Assembly: GCF_013778505.1 (NCBI RefSeq)
Contig: NZ_JAAOWU010000008.1
Coordinates: forward strand, 124,001-188,000
Length of the DNA stretch: 64,000 nt
Source of the DNA: Pseudomonas sivasensis
GTDB lineage: Bacteria; Pseudomonadota; Gammaproteobacteria; Pseudomonadales; Pseudomonadaceae
Direction: 5' to 3'
The translations under genes and the position numbers were made by a program. Under the pieces are notes generated by a model. The model had not been told where the DNA came from. It saw nothing but the letters and a program-made list of their open reading frames with translations, and made no database searches. Every line of letters begins with the position of its first letter. Position 1 is the first letter of the stretch. This document shows positions 1-8,222 of the stretch, one piece after another.

Positions 1-3000
1 TCTCCGCTTCGTAAGCCACTTCGTACGCGGCCTTCTCCAGGCTGAACAAGGTCAGCGCGGCGTCCTGGCCTTTGGCATCCTGCCAGTCATGCGCCAGTGT
101 AGACGTAGCTGTCTGATAAGCCTGGATAAATGCCTCGCGTGCTTCATTCAGATAGCGATCGGTCACGCGCCTGCGGGCCAGATCGGCTTGCGGCGAATGA
201 TCCACACCTTGCACATTCAAGGCCATGGCCGCCGCGTAATCAAACGAGCGCAGTACGCCGCTCACATCTTTATACGGGCTGTGCTTGCCACGCCGCTCAT
301 GCAATGGCCTGGCTGGCTCGCCTTCAAAGTCGATCAGGTAAGCATCGCCCTTCACCACCAGTACCTGGCCCAAGTGCAAATCACCGTGAACCCGAATACG
401 CAGCCCGCCCAACGTGGCTTTCGCCAACGCCTGGACATGGGCGCCGATGGCTTTTTTCTGCGCCAGCAAGTCACTGACCAGTGCCTGATCCGCCGGGTTC
501 AATGTGTGTTGATGCAACTTGAGCAATTGCAGCGCGCGGTCAAGCTGTGCGCCCACGTCCTTGGCCCAGGCCTGAGTGTCCTTGGCCGTAGTGACTTCGG
601 GTTTGAAGTCCTTGTTGTCAGTCTTCGCGCCTAGCACCAGGTGCATTTCCCCCAAGCGCTGGCCGAGCAACCCGGCAAAGTCCGCCAGTTCACCCAAGGC
701 GTTGTAGTGCTGTTCCTGCTCGGAGATGGCCTGCGCCAGTTCATCGCGAATCGCGCGTTCCAGGTTGTTCTGGGTCCAGCTCCAGGCGTCGCCCTGATTG
801 CTCAAGTAACCCTGGGCAATCATCAGCAGGTTGTCCTGGCCATCGGCGTCGCGACGAATCATCGAGCCCAGCAGCGGCGAGATATTCGGGTAATCGGCAG
901 CGGTGAGGTAGGCGCTCATTTCCAGCTCCGGGTGTACGCCGGCGCTGACTTTGCGGATCAACTTGAGCACCAGGCTCTCGCCCACCACCACCGAACTGTT
1001 GGACTGCTCGGCGGACAAGTAGCGTACTTGGGCGTCGTCCGTCAGTTGCAGCGGGGCCAGATGCGGCGTGGCTTCAAAGCGTAAATCGCCTTCGCTGGAA
1101 GTGAGCACCGTACCCGCCTGCAGCCCCTGGATCACCGCGCGGATGAAGTGCTCCAGGCTGAAGGCATCGGTGACCAGCCCCACCTGCCGCGTACGCCGCA
1201 CACGAGCCAGAGCCAATTGTTGCGGCAAGGCACTGGTGAACTGATCTTCACCCAGGAAGCCAAAGGGCAGTTGATAGCGACTGACTTGGCCGCCGCTGGT
1301 GACATCAATTTCACTGAGCAACACCGGATGCTCCGGGTCGCCAAACCGCACGCCGTAAGCGATGTTCACGCTGTCGATGGCGGTGTCCTTACCGGCGAAC
1401 CAGCGCCGCTTGGGCAGCCAGGCCGGCAACGAGGTCTGCTCCAGGGTGGTGCGACAAGGTTCTTCGAGCAATTCTTCCATGCGTTTTTTCAGTACCAGAG
1501 TGGTGAAGTCAGGGATGCTCTGCGCCGGTTCCACATGCCAACTGGGCATCTGGTTTTCCGCCGCCAGTACAAACCAATAGAAGCCGTAGGGCGCCAGCGT
1601 CAGCAGGAAATTCAACTGGCCAATGGGCGGGAAAGCGTTTCCGCCAAGCATCTCCACCGGCACCATCCCTGCGAAGGCAGAGAGGTCCAATTCCGCCGCC
1701 TGGGCGCTGCGGGACACGTTGGCCACACACAGGATAATTTCCGTACGGCCGTCTTCCCCGGTGTATTCACGGGTATAGGCCAGGATGCGGCGATTGCTCG
1801 GCGAGAGCATTTTCAAACTGCCCCGCCCAAACGCCTTGGATTGCTTGCGCACCGCCAACATGCGCCGATTCCAGTTAAGCAGTGAGTGCGGGTCTTGAGT
1901 CTGGGTTTCGACGTTGACCGACTGGTAGCCGTACAGCGGGTCCATGATCGGCGGCAGCACCAGGCTGGCCGGATCGGCGCGGGAGAAGCCGCCGTTACGG
2001 TCGATGGACCACTGCATCGGCGTGCGCACACCGTCGCGGTCGCCGAGGTAGATGTTATCGCCCATGCCGATTTCATCGCCGTAATACAACGTCGGCGTAC
2101 CAGGCATCGACAGCAGCAGGCTGTTAAGCAATTCCACGCGACGGCGATCCCGCTCCAGCAACGGTGCCAGACGGCGACGAATCCCCAGGTTGATGCGCGC
2201 GCGCCGATCTGCGGCGTAGTAATTCCACAGGTAATCGCGCTCTTTGTCGGTGACCATTTCAAGGGTCAACTCATCATGGTTGCGCAGGAAGATCGCCCAT
2301 TGGCAGTTGGCGGGAATCTCCGGGGTCTGGCGCAGAATATCGGTGATGGGGAAGCGATCTTCCTGGGCCAGGGCCATGTACATGCGCGGCATCAGCGGGA
2401 AGTGGAACGCCATGTGGCATTCATCGCCGTCGTCGCCCTTCTTGTCACCGAAATACAGCTGAGTGTCTTCCGGCCATTGGTTGGCTTCGGCGAGCAACAT
2501 GCGGTCCGGGTAGTTGGCGTCGATTTCGGCGCGGATCTGCTTGAGCACATCGTGGGTTTCGGGGAGGTTCTCGTTGTTGGTGCCGTCGCGCTCGATCAAG
2601 TACGGGATGGCGTCCAGGCGCAGGCCGTCAATGCCCATGTCCAGCCAGTAACGCATCACCGACAGCACGGCCTTCATCACTTGCGGGTTATCGAAGTTGA
2701 GGTCGGGCTGGTGAGAATAGAAACGGTGCCAGAAGTACTGGCCGGCGACCGGGTCCCAAGTCCAGTTGGACTTCTCGGTGTCGAGGAAAATGATGCGCGT
2801 GCCATCGTACTTCTGGTCGTCATCGGACCACACATAGAAGTCCCGCGCCGCCGAACCTGGCTTGGCCTTGCGGGCGCGCTGGAACCACGGGTGCTGGTCG
2901 GAGGTGTGGTTGATCACCAGCTCAGTAATCACCCGCAATCCACGCTTATGGGCCTCGGCGATAAAGCGCTTGGCGTCGGCCAGGGTGCCGTAGTCGCTGT

Positions 3001-3247
3001 GTACGCCACGGTATTCGGCGATGTCGTAGCCGTCATCGCGGCGAGGCGAGGGATAAAACGGCAATAACCAAATGGTATTCACGCCGAGGTCGGCGATGTA
3101 ATCGAGCTTGGCGATCAACCCGGGGAAGTCACCGATGCCGTCGTTGTTGGAGTCAAAAAAGGATTTGACGTGAACCTGGTAGATCACCGCGTCCTTGTAC
3201 CAGAGCGGGTCTTTGATAAAGGTGGCAGGGTTAGGTTTCTTCGCCAT
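1..3247 (-). CDS. treS: Trehalose synthase fused to maltokinase (partial, C-terminus beyond window)
   Basis: This minus-strand frame is open from ATG 3247 to the window edge (about 1082 codons seen), so the last few dozen residues are missing. The N-terminal half is a GH13 enzyme that interconverts maltose and trehalose: it starts MAKKPNPATFIKDPLWYKDA and carries the nucleophile region GIDGLRLDAIPYL and acid/base region LLAEANQ. The C-terminal half is a maltokinase (Pep2-like), with the kinase-type catalytic loop VHGDLHLGQ followed by LIDFEGEP. The fusion couples maltose formation to maltose-1-phosphate formation, the substrate of GlgE, whose gene lies just upstream on the same strand. An AGGAG ribosome site precedes the start. 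Identity comes from reading the translation; the glgE-treS order is usual in Pseudomonas. Confidence 0.95.
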   Translation of the reverse strand, partial: MAKKPNPATFIKDPLWYKDAVIYQVHVKSFFDSNNDGIGDFPGLIAKLDYIADLGVNTIWLLPFYPSPRRDDGYDIAEYRGVHSDYGTLADAKRFIAEAHKRGLRVITELVINHTSDQHPWFQRARKAKPGSAARDFYVWSDDDQKYDGTRIIFLDTEKSNWTWDPVAGQYFWHRFYSHQPDLNFDNPQVMKAVLSVMRYWLDMGIDGLRLDAIPYLIERDGTNNENLPETHDVLKQIRAEIDANYPDRMLLAEANQWPEDTQLYFGDKKGDDGDECHMAFHFPLMPRMYMALAQEDRFPITDILRQTPEIPANCQWAIFLRNHDELTLEMVTDKERDYLWNYYAADRRARINLGIRRRLAPLLERDRRRVELLNSLLLSMPGTPTLYYGDEIGMGDNIYLGDRDGVRTPMQWSIDRNGGFSRADPASLVLPPIMDPLYGYQSVNVETQTQDPHSLLNWNRRMLAVRKQSKAFGRGSLKMLSPSNRRILAYTREYTGEDGRTEIILCVANVSRSAQAAELDLSAFAGMVPVEMLGGNAFPPIGQLNFLLTLAPYGFYWFVLAAENQMPSWHVEPAQSIPDFTTLVLKKRMEELLEEPCRTTLEQTSLPAWLPKRRWFAGKDTAIDSVNIAYGVRFGDPEHPVLLSEIDVTSGGQVSRYQLPFGFLGEDQFTSALPQQLALARVRRTRQVGLVTDAFSLEHFIRAVIQGLQAGTVLTSSEGDLRFEATPHLAPLQLTDDAQVRYLSAEQSNSSVVVGESLVLKLIRKVSAGVHPELEMSAYLTAADYPNISPLLGSMIRRDADGQDNLLMIAQGYLSNQGDAWSWTQNNLERAIRDELAQAISEQEQHYNALGELADFAGLLGQRLGEMHLVLGAKTDNKDFKPEVTTAKDTQAWAKDVGAQLDRALQLLKLHQHTLNPADQALVSDLLAQKKAIGAHVQALAKATLGGLRIRVHGDLHLGQVLVVKGDAYLIDFEGEPARPLHERRGKHSPYKDVSGVLRSFDYAAAMALNVQGVDHSPQADLARRRVTDRYLNEAREAFIQAYQTATSTLAHDWQDAKGQDAALTLFSLEKAAYEVAYEAE

Positions 3248-3292
3248 TGGAAACTCCTGAATGACTTAAATTCTGCGGACGCGATGCGATCG

Positions 3293-3322
3293 TTGTGGGA
3301 GTGGGCAAGCCCCCTCCCACAA
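3293..3322. repeat. REP-like palindrome between treS and glgE
   Basis: A single imperfect hairpin of the TTGTGGGAG...CTCCCACAA type with the GGGCAAGCCCC core that recurs at several other intergenic places in this window. It lies in the 91-base gap of the glgE-treS transcription unit and could affect mRNA processing there. Confidence 0.75.
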
Positions 3323-3338
3323 TGGATCTGCGCAAGAC

Positions 3339-5327
3339 TTAGGCAACCGTGATGCGCCAGATTCCAAACGGCATCTGCGGATCAAGGCGTGTCCATTGGG
3401 TCTTGCCATACCAGGTCCAGCGATGGCCGTTCATCAGGTCTTCGCCTTGGGTCTGCGCATCATCCGGCAGCCCCAGTTCCCACAGCGGCAACTCAAAGTG
3501 CGCTTCTTGGGCGTTGAATGGATCGAGGTTGATCGCCACCAGAATGAAGTTACTGCCATCCTCACTGCGCTTGCCGAAGTACAGGATGTTGTCATTCCAG
3601 GCGGTGTAGAGCTTCAACCCCAGATGCGTCTGCAACGCCGGATTTTGCCGGCGGATACGGTTGAGCTGGGCAATCTCGGCAATGATGTTGCCGGGCGCGG
3701 TGAAGTCCCGTGGGCGGATTTCATATTTCTCCGAGTCCAGGTATTCCTCTTTGCCGGGCACCGGCGCTGATTCACACAGTTCAAAACCGGAATACATGCC
3801 CCACAGGCCCGAGCCCATGGTCGCCAGCGCGGCCCGGATCAAAAAGCCTGGGCGGCCGGATTCGTGCAGGAAGGCTGGGTTAATGTCCGGCGTATTGACG
3901 AAGAAGTTCGGCCGGTAGCACTCGCGCCACGGCGACTGGTTCAACTGAGTGAAGTACTCGCTCAGTTCAGCCTTGGTATTGCGCCAAGTGAAGTAGGTGT
4001 AGCTCTGGGAATAACCGACCTTGCCCAGCCGCGCCATCATCGCAGGCGTGGTGAAGGCTTCAGCCAGGAAGATCACCTCGGGGTACTTTGAACGCACATC
4101 GCTGATCAGCCATTGCCAGAACGGCAGCGGTTTGGTGTGGGGGTTGTCGACGCGAAAGGTCTTCACGCCCTCTTCCACCCAGCCCACTACGATGTCGCGC
4201 AACTCCGTCCAGAGACTGGGAATCGCGTCGGCCGCATAGAAGTCGACGTTAACGATGTCCTGGTACTTTTTCGGCGGGTTTTCCGCGTATTTGATCGTCC
4301 CGTCCGGACGCCAGTTGAACCAACCCGGATGCTGCTTGAGCCACGGGTGATCCTGGGAGCACTGGATGGCAAAGTCCAAGGCGATTTCCAGGCCATGATC
4401 GGCGGCAGCCTGGACCAGGCGGCGGAAATCATCGCGACTGCCCAGTTGCGGGTGGATGGCTTCGTGGCCGCCCTCCTCACTGCCAATGGCGTACGGGCTG
4501 CCCGGATCGTCAGGGCCGGCGGTGAGGGAATTGTTCTTGCCCTTGCGGTGGCTGCGGCCGATGGGGTGGATCGGCGGGAAGTACAGCACGTCGAAGCCCA
4601 TGTCATGGATCATCGGCAGGCGTGCGTGCACATCGTTGAAGGTGCCGTGACGGGCCGGATCATCAGTGATCGAGCGCGGAAACAGCTCGTACCAGCTGGC
4701 GAATTGCGCCGCTTCACGCTCCACATCGATCGGGTATACGGCACTGATGCTCAAATAGGCGCGGTGATCGGCCTGAGTCATCAAATGTGCACTGTCTTCG
4801 TGCAGAAACAGTGCGACCTGCTCGGTTTCCAGCAGGCCGGACAGTTCGTGGTGCAGCAGCATCAAGCGATCGCGCAGTTCGTTGTCACTGCGTTCGGCGG
4901 CCTGCAACACCAGGCTGCGGCCTTCCTGCAACTCCAGGCTGACCGGCACACCGGCCTCGTGTTTTTTGCGCAACTCATAGCAAAAGCTGGCGAAGGTATC
5001 GATCCAGGCTTCGATGCAGTATTCGTGAGGGCCCTGGTCGGTGACGGTAAATGCGCCCTCCCAACCGTTGTTGCCCACATCCGCCATCACCACGCTGTTC
5101 CAGCTTTCGTCCTGCAGCGGGCGCCAGCGGATCAATACGGCGAGTTTGTCGTGGCCATCGGCGAACACCTTGCTGGTCACGGTGACCCGCTGGCCCACTG
5201 CGGCCTTAACGGCGAATTCACCGCCATCAATCACAGGCATGGTGCTTTCGATTGCAATCCTGGGCAGCAACAGCGCCTGGGACAGCGGCAATAAGGAAAC
5301 ATCTGGAACCTGAGTTTCAGCAGTCAT
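3339..5327 (-). CDS. glgE: Alpha-1,4-glucan:maltose-1-phosphate maltosyltransferase
   Basis: A 662-residue GH13 enzyme that extends linear alpha-1,4-glucan with maltosyl units from maltose-1-phosphate. An N-terminal beta-sandwich domain of about 110 residues (residues RIAIESTMPVIDGGEFAVKA at its start) is followed by a helical insertion and the catalytic barrel. The nucleophile lies in FRVDNPHTKP and the general acid in VIFLAEAFTTP. The length matches the family. The gene is followed after 91 bases by treS-maltokinase, which supplies its substrate, so the two form one pathway and probably one operon. A purine-rich AAGGGGAAG lies upstream of ATG 5327. It starts divergently from the small proline-rich gene at 5532. 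Confidence 0.95.
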   Translation of the reverse strand: MTAETQVPDVSLLPLSQALLLPRIAIESTMPVIDGGEFAVKAAVGQRVTVTSKVFADGHDKLAVLIRWRPLQDESWNSVVMADVGNNGWEGAFTVTDQGPHEYCIEAWIDTFASFCYELRKKHEAGVPVSLELQEGRSLVLQAAERSDNELRDRLMLLHHELSGLLETEQVALFLHEDSAHLMTQADHRAYLSISAVYPIDVEREAAQFASWYELFPRSITDDPARHGTFNDVHARLPMIHDMGFDVLYFPPIHPIGRSHRKGKNNSLTAGPDDPGSPYAIGSEEGGHEAIHPQLGSRDDFRRLVQAAADHGLEIALDFAIQCSQDHPWLKQHPGWFNWRPDGTIKYAENPPKKYQDIVNVDFYAADAIPSLWTELRDIVVGWVEEGVKTFRVDNPHTKPLPFWQWLISDVRSKYPEVIFLAEAFTTPAMMARLGKVGYSQSYTYFTWRNTKAELSEYFTQLNQSPWRECYRPNFFVNTPDINPAFLHESGRPGFLIRAALATMGSGLWGMYSGFELCESAPVPGKEEYLDSEKYEIRPRDFTAPGNIIAEIAQLNRIRRQNPALQTHLGLKLYTAWNDNILYFGKRSEDGSNFILVAINLDPFNAQEAHFELPLWELGLPDDAQTQGEDLMNGHRWTWYGKTQWTRLDPQMPFGIWRITVA

Positions 5328-5531
5328 CGAGCATCTTCCCCTTACGCCCTGTGGACGCTCTTTGCTTGATCCGAATTCTGAGACGGCGACGCTCTCCCTG
5401 AGCAGGGCCGTAATAGGTCCGAGCCTGAGGCTTGGTCAAAAGTTCAGGTGGATGTTCCGCCATTGAGCGGGGAATCAAATCGCCCGGGCGGTTGTCCACC
5501 GGTAGAGCAAAGCACAAAGGAGGCCACACCG

Positions 5532-5708
5532 ATGAATATCCCGATCCCGGCTGAAACCCCTGATCCTAATATCGACAATCCGACCCTGCCGCCCACCGAA
5601 CCGGAGCCGATTCCAGAAAAAGAACCACCCGAAAATGAGCCGCCACCGGTGGAAGAGCCGCCGACAACCATGCCCCCTGTGATCGTCAGTCCTTCTCGAA
5701 ACGCTTGA
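5532..5708 (+). CDS. Small proline/glutamate-rich protein (58 aa), unknown function
   Basis: ATG 5532 is preceded by a near-perfect ribosome site (AAAGGAGG, about 8 bases away), which is why this start is preferred over in-frame upstream codons. The 58-residue product has no hydrophobic segment and consists largely of P-x-P runs and acidic residues (for example PTEPEPIPEKEPPENEPPP), so it is probably disordered. The gene overlaps the 3' end of the convergent mgtC-like gene by 23 bases. I recall similar tiny proteins from other fluorescent pseudomonads, but no function is known to me. Confidence 0.7.
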   Translation: MNIPIPAETPDPNIDNPTLPPTEPEPIPEKEPPENEPPPVEEPPTTMPPVIVSPSRNA

Positions 5709-6177
5709 CGATTTTCGGCATCACGCTGAACACCGCCAAGGCCAGCAACGTACTCAGGACCGCTGTCGATTCCCGGCCCAACCCGGCCGAGACCCCAATC
5801 GCAGCGGTCATCCACAGGCCGGCGGCGGTGGTCAGGCCTTTGACATGCCCCTCTTCATCATCCTTGCCTTTGATGATCGTGCCTGCGCCGAGAAAGCCGA
5901 TCCCCGCGATCACGCCCTGCACCACGCGACTCATAGCATCCGCCTGATTACCTGACATCTGCGGCACCATCACAAACAGCGCGGCGCCCAACGCCACCAG
6001 CATGTGGGTCCGTACCCCGGCGGCCTTGCCCTTGCTCTCGCGCTCAAAACCCAAAATGCCGCCGAGTACGGCGGCGATGAGCAGGCGCACGGTGATCTGG
6101 GTCAGTTGTTTGGCATCGCCGATATCGGCGAACTCGGCCTGCAGGGTTTGCCACACTTCATGCCACCAAGCGTCCAT
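5686..6177 (-). CDS. MgtC/SapB family inner-membrane protein
   Basis: A 163-residue protein with the MgtC/SapB N-terminal domain: after a short amphipathic start (MDAWWHEVWQ) come four hydrophobic segments (about 27-45, 57-75, 85-103 and 123-150) and the family motifs GFERESKGKAAGVRTH and GAGTIIKG. It lacks the C-terminal soluble domain of long MgtC proteins, so it is a SapB-like short form. Family members affect Mg2+ limitation and F-ATPase activity in pathogens; the role here is unknown. AAAGGA lies in front of ATG 6177. Confidence 0.88.
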   Translation of the reverse strand: MDAWWHEVWQTLQAEFADIGDAKQLTQITVRLLIAAVLGGILGFERESKGKAAGVRTHMLVALGAALFVMVPQMSGNQADAMSRVVQGVIAGIGFLGAGTIIKGKDDEEGHVKGLTTAAGLWMTAAIGVSAGLGRESTAVLSTLLALAVFSVMPKIVKRFEKD

Positions 6178-6297
6178 GGATCCTGTCCTTTAAAGAAGCG
6201 GTTAAGTCATGGACAGCGCCTACCGCCAGTCAGTTGCCTTGAACCACGCCACGGCACCATCCCCTAAGGTTCATAGCCGATGAGAAAGGAGTTCGAC

Positions 6298-6537
6298 ATG
6301 ACCCTGCGTATTGAAAACCACCTGTGCTATTTCACGCTCGACGACAATGGCCAGGAACAGAGCGTCCCCGCCACCCGAGTGAAGATATTGACGGACGATG
6401 ACAAGTCCATGTCCTACGTAGAACTTGCGGGCGAGCGCACCTACATCACCGAAGCTGAAGCAGACGCCTTGACCGTCGAAGGCGCGACAGACGGACGCAA
6501 CCATGTGAAGGCCACGGAGCCTGGTTCGCTGATTTGA
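6298..6537 (+). CDS. Small DUF3203-type protein (79 aa)
   Basis: ATG 6298 is preceded by AAAGGAG; the in-frame ATG at 6280 contains this ribosome site inside its reading frame, so 6298 is the better start. The 79-residue product is acidic and soluble (MTLRIENHLCYFTLDD..., AGERTYITEAEADALTVEGA). It matches my memory of the Pseudomonas-specific DUF3203 family in length and in the YITEAEADALTV-GA-D-R pattern. Function is unknown. It is monocistronic, with a hairpin following. Confidence 0.75.
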   Translation: MTLRIENHLCYFTLDDNGQEQSVPATRVKILTDDDKSMSYVELAGERTYITEAEADALTVEGATDGRNHVKATEPGSLI

Positions 6538-6567
6538 TTGATCTGTATCATTACCACTGAAATGCCC

Positions 6568-6594
6568 CTGCACCCCAGGCGCGCCGGGGTGCAG
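6568..6594. terminator. Hairpin downstream of the DUF3203-type gene
   Basis: Perfect 9-bp stem CTGCACCCC / GGGGTGCAG with a 9-base loop, 30 bases after the stop at 6537. There is no clear U-tract, so it may be a weak or Rho-assisted terminator or an RNA-stabilising hairpin. Confidence 0.5.
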
Positions 6595-6707
6595 CAGATT
6601 GTCGCAGAGCTCACCACATGGACCATCTGATCCGCTTTTTATCGCGCTAGCTGAGTCTGTTATGCAAACAGTCCCCGGCCCATAGTTCATCTGCCTGATG
6701 GAGGCTG

Positions 6708-6733
6708 ATGAGCGAACGACCATGAGCGAACGA
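6708..6733 (+). repeat. 14-base tandem duplication across the ccoG start codon
   Basis: ATGAGCGAACGA occurs at 6708-6719 and again at 6722-6733, with CC between the copies, so the unit is 14 bases. The duplication puts a second, out-of-frame ATG in front of ccoG. GGAGG (6700-6704) is only 3 bases from the first ATG but 17 from the real one. Confidence 0.9.
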
Positions 6734-8131
6734 ATCCCAACCGTGGAAACCTTTGAGCCCATACACCCAAAGAAGGTGAAGGCCAAATCCAGCGACACCC
6801 TGATCCATACCCGCAGCTTCACCGGACTGTTCCGCACCTTGCGCGTAGCCGGTGCCGGCTTTCTGTTCCTGGCGTTTTTCGGCACCGTGTGGCTGAACTG
6901 GGGCGGGCGCCAAGCCGTGCTGTGGGATCTGGCGGAAAGCAAATTCCATATTTTTGGCGCGACGTTCTGGCCCCAGGATTTCATCCTGCTGTCGGCGCTG
7001 CTGATTATCTGCGCCTTCGGCCTGTTCGCGATCACCGTGTTCGCCGGCCGCGTGTGGTGCGGCTATACCTGCCCGCAAAGCTCGTTCACGTGGTTGTTTA
7101 TGTGGTGCGAAAAGGTCACTGAGGGCGAACGTAACCAACGCATCAAGCTGCAAGCCGCGCCCTGGACCCTCAACAAACTGGCAAGACGCTCGGCCAAGCA
7201 CACGCTGTGGCTGGGCATCAGCGTGCTGACTGGGCTGACCTTTGTCGGCTACTTCACGCCTATCCGCCCGTTGGCCGAGGAACTGCTGACTTGGCAAATG
7301 GGGGGCGTGAGCCTGTTCTGGGTGCTGTTTTTCACCGCCGCGACCTACATCAATGCCGGTTGGCTGCGTGAGGCGGTGTGCATGCACATGTGTCCGTATG
7401 CGCGGTTCCAGAGCGTGATGTTCGATAAAGACACCCTGACCATTTCCTACGACAGCGCCCGTGGCGAGAACCGTGGCCCGCGCAAACGCGAGGTCAAGCC
7501 GGCCGATGTCGGCCTGGGTGACTGCATTGACTGCCACCTGTGCGTGCAGGTCTGCCCCACCGGCATTGATATCCGCGATGGCCTGCAAATGGAATGCATC
7601 GGCTGCGCGGCCTGCATCGACGCCTGTGATTCGATCATGGACAAAATGGGTTATGCCCGTGGTCTGGTGAGCTATACCAGCGAGCATCAACTGCAAGGCG
7701 GCAAAACCCGTCTGCTACGGCCCCGTCTGATCGGCTACAGTGCGGTGCTGCTGGTGATGATTGCCGCGCTGGTAGTCGCACTGGTGGAGCGGCCGATGGT
7801 GTCGCTGGACGTGACCAAAGACCGTGGCATGTTCCGCGAGAACGCCCAGGGCCAGATCGAAAACATCTACAGCCTCAAGGTCATCAACAAGACCCAGCAA
7901 CGCCAGGATTATCGGGTGGAGCTCGTGGAGGCCGACGGCTTCCAACTGCAAGGCAAGACCGAGATCAGCCTGGCGCCGGGGGAAATCATAGATGTGCCGG
8001 TGTCGGTGGCATTGCTCGCTGAGAAACCCGCGAGCAGTTCCCAGACATTGCGCTTCAAAGTGATGGATGTAGATGAGCCAGGGATCTATAGCGTTGCCGA
8101 CAGCCGCTTTGTGGCGCCGTTGAACCGCTGA
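6722..8131 (+). CDS. ccoG: Cytochrome c oxidase accessory protein CcoG (polyferredoxin)
   Basis: The product is 469 residues from ATG 6722, or 477 if the in-frame ATG 6698 is used. It is a membrane-bound 4Fe-4S protein needed for maturation of cbb3-type cytochrome oxidase. Several transmembrane segments lie in the first 210 residues, including the WCGYTCPQ motif. Two ferredoxin clusters follow (CIDCHLCVQVCPTGID and CIGCAACIDACD), then another membrane helix near 335-355 and a periplasmic Ig-like C-terminal domain. The usual neighbours (ccoNOQP, ccoHIS) are not next to it here. The start region carries a 14-base duplication, so initiation is unusual. Confidence 0.93.
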   Translation: MSERIPTVETFEPIHPKKVKAKSSDTLIHTRSFTGLFRTLRVAGAGFLFLAFFGTVWLNWGGRQAVLWDLAESKFHIFGATFWPQDFILLSALLIICAFGLFAITVFAGRVWCGYTCPQSSFTWLFMWCEKVTEGERNQRIKLQAAPWTLNKLARRSAKHTLWLGISVLTGLTFVGYFTPIRPLAEELLTWQMGGVSLFWVLFFTAATYINAGWLREAVCMHMCPYARFQSVMFDKDTLTISYDSARGENRGPRKREVKPADVGLGDCIDCHLCVQVCPTGIDIRDGLQMECIGCAACIDACDSIMDKMGYARGLVSYTSEHQLQGGKTRLLRPRLIGYSAVLLVMIAALVVALVERPMVSLDVTKDRGMFRENAQGQIENIYSLKVINKTQQRQDYRVELVEADGFQLQGKTEISLAPGEIIDVPVSVALLAEKPASSSQTLRFKVMDVDEPGIYSVADSRFVAPLNR

Positions 8132-8158
8132 GATCTATCTAAATCAGTGAGAATCCGA

Positions 8159-8190
8159 TGTGGGAGCGGCTTGCCCTCTCCCGGATTGGA
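8159..8190. repeat. Degenerate single REP
   Basis: One copy of the TGTGGGAG-CGGCTTGCC-CTCTCCC hairpin in the 91-base gap between ccoG and the MocR-type gene. It is slightly degenerate compared with the other copies in the window. Confidence 0.65.
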
Positions 8191-8222
8191 TCTGCGCTCG
8201 TATAAACATTGTTAAGGCCCCT

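Noticed and set aside
5328..5460. AlgU-type (GAACTT) promoter in front of glgE
   Set aside because: GAACTT is present on the minus strand, but no good -10 partner (TCTGA-like) is found at the right distance, so I do not list it.
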